From: Blastocatellia bacterium
Lineage (GTDB): Bacteria; Acidobacteriota; Blastocatellia; RBC074
Direction of reading: 5' to 3'
Assembly (NCBI GenBank): GCA_016789725.1
Contig: JAEUQN010000037.1
Coordinates: 1-43,711, forward strand
Length of the DNA stretch: 43,711 nucleotides
Shown: positions 26,296 to 35,490 of the stretch, piece after piece
Numbering within the stretch: position 1 is the stretch's first letter
How the letters are laid out: each line of letters starts with the position of its first letter
Notes under the pieces: model-generated
The model's database searches: none
Seen by the model: the letters and a program-made list of their open reading frames with translations, nothing else
What the model was told of the DNA's origin: nothing
Translations under genes and position numbers: made by a program

Positions 26296-27273
26296 ATGAA
26301 TCCAGAACCTCTCATCGCCGTCGTTGGCCCGACCGCTTCGGGCAAAAGTGATCTTGGCTTAGCTTTGGCCGAGCAATTCAACGGCGAAATCATCAACTGC
26401 GATTCAGTGCAGGTCTATCGCGGCATTTACGTTGCCACCGCCAAAGTTCCCATCGAAGAACAACGCGGCATTCCGCATCATTTGATTGACATCGCCGAGC
26501 CAACCGAAAACGTTACCGCCGTGCAATGGGCCGAATACGCCCGCACGACTATCGCCGAAATCGAAGCGCGCGGCAAGCGAGCCTTGCTCGTCGGCGGCAC
26601 AGGGTTTTATTTGCGGGCGTTGACGACGCAGTTTTTTGTGGCACCGGAGATTGATGAGACGCTACGCCCGCGCCTGGTAAAATTGATGGAGCGCAAAGGG
26701 GCAGAGCATTTGCACCAATTGCTCCGGCGTGTTGACCCCATCACCGCTCAACGCTACACACCCAAAGACTGGTCCCGTGTGTCACGAGCGCTGGAGGTTT
26801 ATTTTTCCTCCGGTAAACCATTCTCGCAGTGGCAGGCAGAAAGCCCCAGACAACCAACGCCAGAAGCCGTGCGACTCCACTATCTGGTTTTGCAACCGCC
26901 TCGTGAAGAACTCTACGACCGCATCAATCAACGCGCGGATTTGATGATCGGGCAAGGCTTGCTCGAAGAAATTCAATCGTTGCTTGCCACCGGGGTTCCG
27001 CCCGATGCCAAGGCGTTCGGGGCACACGGCTACAAACGCTTCGTTGAATATCTGCAAGGCCAACGCACGCTCGAAAGCGCCGTCGAGCAAATGAAACTCG
27101 ATACGCGCCATTACGCCAAACGCCAATGGTCGTGGTGGCGTGCGCAAACAAACACGCATTGGCTGAACGGCTTTGGTTTTACAGAACAGGTGATCGAAGA
27201 GGCGCAGCAAATTGTCAGTTCGTTGTATAACTCGTTCGATTCATCCCAACGCAAAGAGGAATTCAGATGCTGA
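26296..27273 (+). CDS. miaA: tRNA dimethylallyltransferase MiaA
   Basis: This 325-residue enzyme adds a dimethylallyl group to A37 of tRNAs reading UNN codons. The P-loop AVVGPTASGKSDLGLAL is at about residues 8-24. INCDSVQVYRG (DSxQ motif) and AKVPIEEQRGIPHHLID follow, then LVGGTGFYLRAL and a C-terminal RHYAKRQWSWWR. All family blocks are present. The start at 26296 is chosen because the P-loop then lies at the usual distance; the frame is open from 26230. The next gene starts inside its last codons (27267), indicating coupling with the hydrolase. Confidence 0.96.
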   Translation: MNPEPLIAVVGPTASGKSDLGLALAEQFNGEIINCDSVQVYRGIYVATAKVPIEEQRGIPHHLIDIAEPTENVTAVQWAEYARTTIAEIEARGKRALLVGGTGFYLRALTTQFFVAPEIDETLRPRLVKLMERKGAEHLHQLLRRVDPITAQRYTPKDWSRVSRALEVYFSSGKPFSQWQAESPRQPTPEAVRLHYLVLQPPREELYDRINQRADLMIGQGLLEEIQSLLATGVPPDAKAFGAHGYKRFVEYLQGQRTLESAVEQMKLDTRHYAKRQWSWWRAQTNTHWLNGFGFTEQVIEEAQQIVSSLYNSFDSSQRKEEFRC

Positions 27274-28127
27274 CAGAACGCACCTTTAATGCAGGCCCAT
27301 TGCAACTCAACTACATTCGCACAGATAACACGGACGCGCCGCCGCTCCTGTGTTTGCACGGGGTCACGCGCGGGTGGCAGAGCTTTTTGCCGTTGTTTCC
27401 AACGCTCGCGCTGCGATGGCAGGTGTATGCAACCGATCATCCCGGTCATGGTAAATCCGGGCGCGCCGACAGTTATCGCGCGGCGGATTATGTGCCAAGT
27501 GCAGTGCGGTTTTTGCGCGAAGAAATTCAGCGCCCCGCCATCATCTATGGGCATTCGCTTGGCGCAATGGTAGCCGCCGCCCTCGCCGCCGAAGCCCCCG
27601 AACTCGTGCGCGCCATTATCCTTGAAGACCCGCCGTTTGAAACGATGGGAAATCGCATCGAACGTTATGTGATGTATCCTTATTTTGTCGCGCTTGAATC
27701 TTTGGCACAGAATGGGGCGAGCAATGGCCTGAGTCTGTCGCAATTGGTCGAAGCACTCGGTGCGATTGAAATCACCACCACGAATGGCCCGACACCGCTG
27801 CGCAACGTACGCGATGCGTCGGCGCTGCGCTTTACAGCCAAATGTTTGCAGCAACTTGATCCGGCAGTGATGACGCCGATTGCGCAGGCGAGGTGGATGC
27901 ACGGCTACGATTTCCGCACGATCATCGCGCGCATTCAATGCCCGACGCTGTTGATGCAGGCGGACGCCAATGCGGGCGGAATGTTAACGGATGACGATGC
28001 TACATTGATGGAACAAACTGTTGCCGATGTCACGCGCGTCAAGCTGAGTGGCATCGGGCATCAGATTCACACGATGGCCCCGGATGTGGCATTGCGACTG
28101 GCGCTGGGATTTTTGGAATCTCTCTGA
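27267..28127 (+). CDS. Alpha/beta hydrolase
   Basis: This 286-residue enzyme has the alpha/beta-hydrolase fold: the oxyanion-hole motif LHGVTRG at 30-36, DHPGHGKSG at 58-66, and the nucleophile elbow GHSLGA at 95-100 with Ser97. An acidic residue near 233 (LMQADAN) and GIGHQIH with His265 complete a Ser-Asp-His triad. The order and spacing are normal. The substrate is unknown; general esterase or C-C hydrolase types share these motifs. It overlaps miaA by seven bases and ends 23 bases before the converging CHAT gene, with no clear terminator between them. Confidence 0.88.
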   Translation: MLTERTFNAGPLQLNYIRTDNTDAPPLLCLHGVTRGWQSFLPLFPTLALRWQVYATDHPGHGKSGRADSYRAADYVPSAVRFLREEIQRPAIIYGHSLGAMVAAALAAEAPELVRAIILEDPPFETMGNRIERYVMYPYFVALESLAQNGASNGLSLSQLVEALGAIEITTTNGPTPLRNVRDASALRFTAKCLQQLDPAVMTPIAQARWMHGYDFRTIIARIQCPTLLMQADANAGGMLTDDDATLMEQTVADVTRVKLSGIGHQIHTMAPDVALRLALGFLESL

Positions 28128-28150
28128 TCTCAGCTTCAGGCCAGTTCATC

Positions 28151-31100
28151 TCACCGTTTGTTTTCCAGGTTCGCCCATTCGCCGGATTGAATAAAGCTGG
28201 CCCAATAAAACGGGTGCTGCCGTGTTTTTTTCTGCAACATTTTCAATTGCACCTGGCGCAAGGCTTCGCTGCGGCCCAGGCCCTGTTTCAGGCCCGTGTA
28301 GTATTCGATCATCCATTCTCGTGTCGCTACATCATCCACCGGCCACAGGCTCATCACTTGTGTCTGCGCACCGGCCAGCATCAATGCGCGGCGCAGCCCA
28401 TACACGCCTTCGCCGTTTTTTACTTCGCCTACACCTGTATCACAGGCAGAAAGCACCACCAATTTCGTCCCCCAAAGATTCAACCCGGCAGCCTCTTTAG
28501 CCGTCAGGACGCCGTTGTCGCCGTCGCTGCGATGTTGATTGAAGCCCGCTAAAATCAGGCCGGAGCGCAACAGAGGGTCCTGAATTTGCACTGCATTCTT
28601 ATCACTTTTCGCGGTCGCATCTTCCAGGAAAAAGCCGTGTGTAGCGATGTGCAAAATGCTCGGTGCGGAAACCTGTTGCAACGCGGCTTTCGTCGCTTTC
28701 TCGCGGACGAGCAACGAAGATTGTGGGAGTAATGTTTTGATGGCTTCAGCTTCTCTCGCCGTCTCGAACAAACGATCTGCGCTCCATTGTCGAAAATCTT
28801 CACTGCCCGCGCGCAGGCCCTGCACGGCGGCGCTTCGGCGCTTCGATCCTCGCATCGCCAACGTCATCGGGTTCACGCGCGGGTTCAGATCAAAGTCAGG
28901 GTCGGCCAGAATCAACGGCTCGCTCTTTTGATTGCGCGCGATTTGCAAGCGCAGCAGATCGCGCCCACTGGTCAAATAACTAATCGCGTAGCGTTCGATC
29001 AAATACCGATTTTGTTCATCCACTAACGCCGCAAAGGGCAGCAGATTCAGCATTCCATCCGGTGAAATCAACAGGTGCGGCGCGTCTGTCAGCAACGGGC
29101 GCAGCGGCTGCATCACCTTCTCATCCACATTGCGCGCGAGTTGACGAACATCCGGGCGACCGGGATCGCGCAGGGCCTGACGCAGGGCTTCGATGGCTTG
29201 GTCAATGACGGCGGCTTCACCCAACTCCTTCCATCGAATCGTGCCATCCGAATTCATCACATAGGCTAAATAATGCTTTGGCGCAGCGGCCTTCGCGCTG
29301 AACTGATAGGGCTGATATGCAGCAAATTCGATGAGACTTGTTTGGCGCGGCAACGCGGCCTGGATGGCGGTCAGCGTGACTGGTTGCGAATCCGAGGAAA
29401 ACTCAGCACTGCGGCGGCTGAGGTCCGCTTCAAGCGTGTCTATTTCACCTTCGAGTTGTTTTAATTGGGCGCGGTACCGTTCCGGCTTTTCGCCGCCCAA
29501 CCCGCGAAACGTCAGATTAGCCAATTGTGTGCGCGTCACTAACAACCGATCAAAAAGCTTTTGTTGTTCGGCATCTGCGTGGCGGCGAAACGTCGCCACC
29601 GTATCCGACATCGCATCTAATCCTCGCCCTTTGTTGCGCAGCAACGCAGTCAAAGCAACCTGTGCGGCTTCCTGACTATCCGACAATCCCCAGGCGTGCA
29701 AACCAAGCGTCGCATTGACAGCATTGGTAAATAACGACAGATACGCCTGCTTTTGCCGCTCAGAACCCGCAATCAAATTACGCCGCAAATTTGTTTCATT
29801 GATTTCGTTCGCTTGTATTTGATAGCTCAGGGCCTGTTTGCTGTCGCCGGTCTCCTGATACAACAGCGCCAACGCACCAACCGTTTCTGCAAATTCTGGA
29901 TGATGATCGCCGATCAGTTTGCGACGCATCTTTAAGGCGTCTTGAAACAAGGATGCCGCTTTGGCATAGTCGCGTTTCTTTTGCGCGGTTTTTGCCAATC
30001 CATTCAACGAATAGGCAACATTGACGTGTTCCTCGCCCACAGATTTTTTCAGCAGCGCCAACCCCTGCGAATAATAGTCTTCGGCTTTGGTCGCCTCGCC
30101 CTTGTTATAGTACACATCGGCCAGCCGATTCATCGCAGCGGCAACTTCGGGGTGGTCAGGAGAAAACACCTGCTTGCGCATTTCTATCGCGCGCAACCAA
30201 TAGAATTCGGCTTTTTCGTAATCGCCTTTGTAAAAATACAAGCCACCTACGTTGCCAAACATCACAGCTTTGGCACTGTTGACCTGCTCCTTGCTCTTTT
30301 CCAATTCGCCCAAGACCTTGAGCCAGAGAGCTTCCGCCTGTTCATAATCGCCGCGCTCCAAATGAATGAGCGCGATGCCGTTCCAACTGTCCAGCAAACT
30401 CGGACTTTTCAGTTTTTCCCAGATGATCTGGGCCTGGCGATAGAGTTGTTCGGCTTTGACATAGTCGCCCGCCTTGTACAGAAAGGCAGCGAGATTCGTG
30501 CTGGACGCGGCAATGCCCGGACTGTCCGGCGGCAAGTTTTTTTGTTGAATCGCCAACAGCCGCTGCATTATCGCGGCGGCGGTCCGGTAATCACCTCTTT
30601 CGTAATACACAATCGCCAGGTCGTTGATCGGTAAGACAGTGTCTAAGGTCTCTTTGCCGTATCTCATTTCCAACAAAAAGATGGCGCGTTGATAGAGGGT
30701 TTCGGCTGTATTCAGGTCAGCCTTGCGTTGCGCACGCAGCCCAATTGCTCTGACCAGCCCGGAATACCAGGCCAGCACATTCGCCGGCATAGCACCGAGC
30801 GCAGAAGCATCTTTTCCGAATTGCTGTTCCAATTGCGTCAACGCCTGATCCTGGGCCGCAATCGCTTCATTGGTTTTCTTTTGCGCCGCCAATTCCAGAG
30901 AATTTAAATACAGATTGAAAGCTGCCGCGAGCGCCACGTCCGCAGGCGTGGCCGGGCGTAACACGTGAAGGGTGATTTCATACGCGCCGGGTTTCGCGCT
31001 GGCATCCGGTGATTGCACCACCAGTTGATAGTTCCCCGTCGTTTCAGCCACAAAAGAAAATACTTCCTGCCCTCTGAGACCATTGCTAGTGTTTACTTTC

Positions 31101-31336
31101 GCCACCTGCTTCTGCTCCGGGTTGAGCAAACGCAGCTCGACATTGATGCCTTGCTGTTCGACTACCAAATTCACAAATTGCTGTATACCCAGCGTCAGCG
31201 GGTATGAATGCGATTGCCCGCCCGTCAATTCGCGCTTCAAGGGTTTGCCGAGTTCCAGCGGCGCATCCTGGGCATAAGCAGAAATTGTCAAAATCACGAA
31301 GAAAAGGAAGGATCGGGTAGCAGAATACGCGAGCAT
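28151..31336 (-). CDS. Exported TPR-CHAT caspase-like protease
   Basis: This 1061-residue protein has a signal peptide (FLFFVILTISAYAQ, about residues 10-23). A beta domain follows (to about 150) resembling a pre-peptidase/PPC-like fold (NYQLVVQSPDASAKPGAYEI). About ten TPR repeats span 165-520, then a helical linker, and finally a C-terminal CHAT domain (about 740-1061). The CHAT catalytic dyad is intact: His900 in THGFFLEDA and Cys965 in VLSACDTGVGE. Start 31336 (MLAYSATRSF) is preferred to 31438. It is downstream of the sigma and anti-sigma genes on the same strand. The signal peptide suggests a periplasmic or outer-membrane location, unlike the cytoplasmic CHAT protease Csx29. Confidence 0.88.
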   Translation of the reverse strand: MLAYSATRSFLFFVILTISAYAQDAPLELGKPLKRELTGGQSHSYPLTLGIQQFVNLVVEQQGINVELRLLNPEQKQVAKVNTSNGLRGQEVFSFVAETTGNYQLVVQSPDASAKPGAYEITLHVLRPATPADVALAAAFNLYLNSLELAAQKKTNEAIAAQDQALTQLEQQFGKDASALGAMPANVLAWYSGLVRAIGLRAQRKADLNTAETLYQRAIFLLEMRYGKETLDTVLPINDLAIVYYERGDYRTAAAIMQRLLAIQQKNLPPDSPGIAASSTNLAAFLYKAGDYVKAEQLYRQAQIIWEKLKSPSLLDSWNGIALIHLERGDYEQAEALWLKVLGELEKSKEQVNSAKAVMFGNVGGLYFYKGDYEKAEFYWLRAIEMRKQVFSPDHPEVAAAMNRLADVYYNKGEATKAEDYYSQGLALLKKSVGEEHVNVAYSLNGLAKTAQKKRDYAKAASLFQDALKMRRKLIGDHHPEFAETVGALALLYQETGDSKQALSYQIQANEINETNLRRNLIAGSERQKQAYLSLFTNAVNATLGLHAWGLSDSQEAAQVALTALLRNKGRGLDAMSDTVATFRRHADAEQQKLFDRLLVTRTQLANLTFRGLGGEKPERYRAQLKQLEGEIDTLEADLSRRSAEFSSDSQPVTLTAIQAALPRQTSLIEFAAYQPYQFSAKAAAPKHYLAYVMNSDGTIRWKELGEAAVIDQAIEALRQALRDPGRPDVRQLARNVDEKVMQPLRPLLTDAPHLLISPDGMLNLLPFAALVDEQNRYLIERYAISYLTSGRDLLRLQIARNQKSEPLILADPDFDLNPRVNPMTLAMRGSKRRSAAVQGLRAGSEDFRQWSADRLFETAREAEAIKTLLPQSSLLVREKATKAALQQVSAPSILHIATHGFFLEDATAKSDKNAVQIQDPLLRSGLILAGFNQHRSDGDNGVLTAKEAAGLNLWGTKLVVLSACDTGVGEVKNGEGVYGLRRALMLAGAQTQVMSLWPVDDVATREWMIEYYTGLKQGLGRSEALRQVQLKMLQKKTRQHPFYWASFIQSGEWANLENKR

Positions 31337-31513
31337 AAGAATGGCTCCGTTGAAAGTGAAAGGACGTGTTTGCAAACTCAATGTTGGGATGCGGAGGCCT
31401 CGCTGTGTTGATGACGTCTCCAATGTCAAAGCTGTCATTTGAACTTAGAGATGCTTAGGAAACACCGCTTCCAAACGGGTGCGGTTCCACACCAAAAACC
31501 AATTCGCTAAAAA

Positions 31514-32551
31514 CTACGGCTTGACGACCTTGAAGGAATATTTGCGAAGCTCTTCGACTTGCCCGCTGGCCGTGATGCCGCTCAGTCTCACAACGTAATT
31601 ACCGGGCGACAGCAATCTAGCCCGAAGGCTGACATCAATGACGCGCGCTGCCGCGCCGGTTCGGGCTTTAAGCCTGCCGCTTTTCCAGCGCAATTTTTCA
31701 TCCGCCTGCGTCAGAACCTCGGCTTGATACGCTTGGTACTCGTCTTCCGGCGCGACAAGGTGCAAGACCGCATAATCCGTGTTGGCCGCCATTGCCAGCT
31801 CAGTCGTTTTGCCGATCCCACGCGTTTGGGGCGTCAATTCTACATGCAGAAAATTCGGCGCATCAACCGAGGTTTGTGGTGGGGTCTGCTGAGCGGCGAG
31901 TTCCTGTTGTTGCTTCAGTTGTTCTAATTGCTGTTGGGTACGTTTGAGTTCCTGGCTTAGTTGTTCGGTCGTTTGGCTATTTGCAGTGCGCTGTTGTTCA
32001 AGCTGCGTTTGTAATTCCTGTTCGCGTTTTTGCAGCGCCGCGCGTTCGGTTTGTGAAGCATCAATTTGCCCGCGCAGCCGTTGCATCTCGGTGAACAGCC
32101 AGCCGCCCGCCAGCAGTAATAACAAGGCCGCCGCCGCCATTCCCCATTGCATCGTCAGGTTTGGCAAGGTGAACAAATTGCGCAGCGATTGCCACCAGGA
32201 AGCGGCCTCGCGGTCAGATTGCACAGCAGGTTGGACAGGCACGCGCGCTTCCGCCGGAGCAACCGTTTGTGCCACTATTTGCCGCTCTGCAAATGATTGC
32301 AACGAGCGGGCAAATTTGACCTTTTCCTGCCGCCGGGGCGAGGCGAGGTAATACGTTTCAAATTGCGCGAGTTCTGTTTTTGTCAGTTCGTTTTGTAAAT
32401 AGGAATCTATCAAATCGTCCTCGACAGCCTGCAACTGAACAACAAATTCATCGTCAATAAAGCTGAGTTCATCGCATTGCTCGACCTCTGCCTCCGGCAA
32501 ACTGCCAAGTAAATACGCCCGCAACAAATTGTCATCATACGTTGCATTCAT
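31514..32551 (-). CDS. Single-pass membrane anti-sigma factor-like protein
   Basis: This 345-residue protein's N-terminal cytoplasmic part (1-~90) has LLRAYLLGSLPEAEVEQCDE and DDLIDSYLQNELTKTELAQFETYYLASPRRQEKVKFARSL, the acidic helical pattern of acidobacterial-type anti-sigma proteins. A Pro/Ala-rich linker and one membrane helix at about 136-153 follow. A Gln/Glu-rich coiled coil (156-222) and a beta-type domain (230-345) should be periplasmic. No HxxxCxxC zinc site is seen. It lies directly after the ECF sigma gene with a 45-base gap, so it probably restrains that sigma factor at the membrane. The periplasmic part would be exposed to the CHAT protease encoded next. Confidence 0.75.
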   Translation of the reverse strand: MNATYDDNLLRAYLLGSLPEAEVEQCDELSFIDDEFVVQLQAVEDDLIDSYLQNELTKTELAQFETYYLASPRRQEKVKFARSLQSFAERQIVAQTVAPAEARVPVQPAVQSDREAASWWQSLRNLFTLPNLTMQWGMAAAALLLLLAGGWLFTEMQRLRGQIDASQTERAALQKREQELQTQLEQQRTANSQTTEQLSQELKRTQQQLEQLKQQQELAAQQTPPQTSVDAPNFLHVELTPQTRGIGKTTELAMAANTDYAVLHLVAPEDEYQAYQAEVLTQADEKLRWKSGRLKARTGAAARVIDVSLRARLLSPGNYVVRLSGITASGQVEELRKYSFKVVKP

Positions 32552-32596
32552 AACAGTCCAATCTCCGCTTCCATAAGCACCAGAGACAAAAACCTT

Positions 32597-33235
32597 TCAT
32601 TCGCACACGCAATGCGTCACACAGATTCGCAACTTGTCGCGCACGCGGCAGGCTTTGATATTCAGCGCATTGGCCGTCATGCCGCGCTCCGCCGCCAGGG
32701 TTTTGCGATTATCGAGCTTCGCACGTTGTTCGCCGTGGTAATACCGCACAATGAGTTCCCGATCATCCGTCGGCAGCTTGGCAGAACATCGTTCGAGACA
32801 GCCCAATCGTTTTTCTTTTTCTTCCTGTTCTTCGGTCAGACCCGCTGTGACGCGCGGGTCTTCGGCAGGCTGCTTGGCGAGTGGCGTCTCGTCCAATTCG
32901 TCCTGCGTATGCTCCGGGCGACGCAAATATTCGTGAAACACAAAGCGAGCGGTGTTGTAGCAGATTTTCGCTGGCTCGGCGTCAGCGTCTTTGCGTTTTT
33001 TTTCCACCCACTTCATCACACGATTGAGCGTTTCATCAGCCAATTCATCCGGGGTGCGGCAGTTTTTGCGGTCAAAATACGTCACCAAACGCTGGCGCAT
33101 TTCCTCGTATTTTTGGCCTTGTGAATCGGTTCCGCCATCCAACCAACGAAGTAGGCGGGCAAAGGATTCCGGCGTTGCCTGCCAGGGACGCGCCTCGTTG
33201 CCAAGACCAAGTTGATAGTTGATCGCTTCTTCCAC
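32597..33235 (-). CDS. ECF-like RNA polymerase sigma factor
   Basis: This 212-residue protein has a sigma region-2-like segment (LVTYFDRKNCRTPDELADETLNRVM) with ICYNTARFVFHEYLRR following. An acidic linker leads to a region-4-like helix-turn-helix (LPTDDRELIVRYYHGEQRAK, TLAAERGMTANALNIKACRVRDKL). This matches the short ECF-type pattern common in Acidobacteria. It starts with GTG at 33235 and has only a weak ribosome site. It is first of the leftward sigma / anti-sigma / CHAT set. The 207-base spacer 33236-33442 before it shows no gene and probably holds its promoter, but I found no clear boxes. Confidence 0.8.
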   Translation of the reverse strand: MEEAINYQLGLGNEARPWQATPESFARLLRWLDGGTDSQGQKYEEMRQRLVTYFDRKNCRTPDELADETLNRVMKWVEKKRKDADAEPAKICYNTARFVFHEYLRRPEHTQDELDETPLAKQPAEDPRVTAGLTEEQEEKEKRLGCLERCSAKLPTDDRELIVRYYHGEQRAKLDNRKTLAAERGMTANALNIKACRVRDKLRICVTHCVCE

Positions 33236-33442
33236 CGCTGGTTTCTCTGTTCAGACGTTCGGCGTTTCGGGTCACAGATTTCTCGTGACCACACCTTACT
33301 TTGAAGACAGACCGCACCAGCCGCCGCATTCAATGGATCCGCACGCGCTGATTCGATCCGTGTCAATTGGGGGAAAATCGTTATTAACCGCTAGATGGGC
33401 AAAAGTATCGCACGCCAGAGGGGAAAAGAAAAACGACGCGCC

Positions 33443-34543
33443 TCAAGTCGGGAGGAAATAAAAAGTGATGCCAAGAATCGTATACACCGCTAACAACAGC
33501 ACGCCTTCCATCCAGTTTGATTCGCCGTCCTGGACGATCAAGAACGCGACCGCAGCCGAAATAACAATCGCAATGACTTCCATCGGAGTGAACAGCAAAT
33601 CCATCGGGCCTTTGGTGACCAGGTAGCTGGCAAAAACCAGCACTGGCGCGACGAACAGCGCGATTTGCAAACTTGATCCAATCGCAATGTTCAGAGCCAA
33701 ATCCATTTTGTTTTTCATCGCCATCAGAACGGCGGTCGAATGCTCTGCCGCATTACCGATGATCGCCACGAGGATCACGCCGACGAAGACTTCGGTCAGC
33801 CCAATGGATTTGGAAGTGGCTTCGACCGCGCCAACCAGGAATTCGCTCATCACGGCGACCAACGTCGTCGCAATCAATAAAATCGTGATGGATTTGCCGC
33901 GACTCCAACTATGCGTGCCGAGTGCTTCTTCTTCGTCGGCGCTATGCTGACCGGCGTCACCGACATACAAATGCGCATGCGTCTTCAGCGAAAAGATCAA
34001 GCTCAAGATGTAAACGATGAACAGGACGATGGCGATTTCAAGGCTCAGGTTTTGCTCTTTGACATTGGGATGATCTTTGACAAGAAGGTGAAAAATCGCG
34101 GGCAAGACCAACGCCGCCGCCGACAATGCCATCAACGTTGCCCCCATTCCAGCCGCCGTTTTGTTGAATTTTTGCGTCGCATGTTTAGCCCCGCCTGCCA
34201 GCAAACTTACGCCCATCACTAGCAAAATATTGCCAATGATTGAACCCGTAATCGAAGCCTTGACCACATCAAACAGCCCGGCGCGCAACGCCATCAACGC
34301 AATAATCAATTCCGCCGCATTGCCAAACGTGGCGTTCAGCAACCCGCCGACGCCTTCGCCGAGCGTTTCAGAGAGATGTTCCGTCGCCTTCCCCATCCAC
34401 CCGGCTAACGGAACGATGGCAAGGCACGAGGCAACGAAAACCGCTACGGGATTGGCGTGGCGCAACTCCAAAATGACGGCAACAGGAATGGCAAGAAGTA
34501 AGTAATTGAGGAAATTCCTGGGCGCAAAAAATTCTTTGAGCAT
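33443..34543 (-). CDS. Calcium/proton exchanger (CaCA/Cax family)
   Basis: This 366-residue inner-membrane antiporter has about ten to eleven helices. The two alpha repeats carry the Cax signatures: [14 protein letters not shown] at about 74-87, and in the second half [20 protein letters not shown] charged loop in the middle holds an acidic/His stretch ([15 protein letters not shown]). Cax proteins expel Ca2+ (or other cations) in exchange for H+. The start at 34543 (MLKEFF) puts the first helix at the usual place; a longer frame opens at 34603. It is transcribed alone, leftward, with the rightward glycine-zipper gene starting 154 bases away. Confidence 0.94.
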   Translation of the reverse strand: MLKEFFAPRNFLNYLLLAIPVAVILELRHANPVAVFVASCLAIVPLAGWMGKATEHLSETLGEGVGGLLNATFGNAAELIIALMALRAGLFDVVKASITGSIIGNILLVMGVSLLAGGAKHATQKFNKTAAGMGATLMALSAAALVLPAIFHLLVKDHPNVKEQNLSLEIAIVLFIVYILSLIFSLKTHAHLYVGDAGQHSADEEEALGTHSWSRGKSITILLIATTLVAVMSEFLVGAVEATSKSIGLTEVFVGVILVAIIGNAAEHSTAVLMAMKNKMDLALNIAIGSSLQIALFVAPVLVFASYLVTKGPMDLLFTPMEVIAIVISAAVAFLIVQDGESNWMEGVLLLAVYTILGITFYFLPT

Positions 34544-34697
34544 AGTGAACCTGCGTTGAATGACAATGTCAGTTGAGTGCGGCATTATAGGCAAAATGCA
34601 CACATTAGCAATTCCGGCAGCTCTTTGTTAAGCTGTTCCACACACCCTGTTGCGTGGCGATATTCGTGATACATAACACTTCTTTGGAGGAGGAACC

Positions 34698-35372
34698 ATG
34701 AGATTTTACCATCGTATTCTGTTTGTTCTGGCGGCAGTCGCGCTGCTTGGCTTTGCCATTGATTCCAATGCCCAAACCAAATCAAAAGCAAAAGCACGGA
34801 AGAAAGTGACGCCCGTGAAAAAAACTACAGCGGCCCAGCCCGCTGCTCCTGTCGCCCCGGTTATTGCCAAAAATACTGAAATCAAAATTCGTTTGAGTTC
34901 AGACATCAACACCAAAACCGCGCAAGACGGCGATAAATTTACGGCTGTCGTCTTAGAGCCAGGTCAATATGCCGAAGCGGTGGTTGAAGGTCACATCGCC
35001 GCGATCAAACAATCCGGCAAGTTAAAGGGTAAAACCGCGCTCGCCCTGACCTTCGATACAATCATCCACAAAAACGGCGCTAGCGCACCGCTGGCGGCCC
35101 AACTCGTCAAAGTTTACGACGCCGAATCCGCTAAAAAAGTTGATGCGGAAGGCAATGTGGAAAGCGGCGATAAAACCAAAACCACCACGATTCGCACTGG
35201 CGGAGGCGCAGCCGCAGGCGCCGTCATCGGCGGCATCGCTGGCGGCGGCAAAGGCGCGGCGATTGGCGCGATCATTGGTGCGGTGGCCGGAGGAGCTTCG
35301 ACCTACATTCAAGGCTCGAACAAGATTCAACTGGATCGCGGCACCGAAATTTTGATTGTAACGATTAAGTAA
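34698..35372 (+). CDS. Exported glycine-zipper protein, unknown function
   Basis: This 224-residue protein has a signal peptide (about 1-26; [18 protein letters not shown]) and a Lys/Ala/Pro-rich linker. A beta-rich domain (about 55-150; [21 protein letters not shown]) follows. A glycine-zipper segment at about 170-208 ([20 protein letters not shown]) could insert in a membrane. The start has a strong GGAGGAGGAA ribosome site. I do not recognise a characterised family; the middle part resembles proteins seen in Acidobacteria with a similar zipper. It is followed by a repeat spacer and the Gfo/Idh/MocA gene. Confidence 0.85.
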   Translation: MRFYHRILFVLAAVALLGFAIDSNAQTKSKAKARKKVTPVKKTTAAQPAAPVAPVIAKNTEIKIRLSSDINTKTAQDGDKFTAVVLEPGQYAEAVVEGHIAAIKQSGKLKGKTALALTFDTIIHKNGASAPLAAQLVKVYDAESAKKVDAEGNVESGDKTKTTTIRTGGGAAAGAVIGGIAGGGKGAAIGAIIGAVAGGASTYIQGSNKIQLDRGTEILIVTIK

Positions 35373-35380
35373 TAACGGAC

Positions 35381-35481
35381 GTAGGAAATAGGATTTAGGA
35401 AATAGGATTTAGGATTTAGGGGTTGCACAATAACTGCACACTTAAAAACTAACCCTTATCCTAAATCCTAAATCCTAATTT
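35381..35481. repeat. Inverted tandem-repeat spacer (GGATTTA heptamer type)
   Basis: The left side 35381-35422 has ATAGGATTTAGGAAATAGGA then GGATTTAGGATTTAGG. The right side 35453-35481 is CCTAAATCCTAAATCCTAA. The period is 7 bases. The right arm ends just before the AGGAGG-like site of the next gene. Confidence 0.92.
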
Positions 35482-35490
35482 GGAGGAACA

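Noticed and set aside
29942..30634. Rightward 230-residue frame opposite the TPR region
   Set aside because: Antisense to regular TPR repeats, so long open frames are expected by chance.
28151..31336. Csx29-type CRISPR CHAT protease
   Set aside because: No Cas7-11 or CRISPR array nearby and the protein has an export signal.
33072..33366. Leftward frames overlapping the sigma factor start
   Set aside because: Out of frame with the sigma gene, without motifs or ribosome sites.
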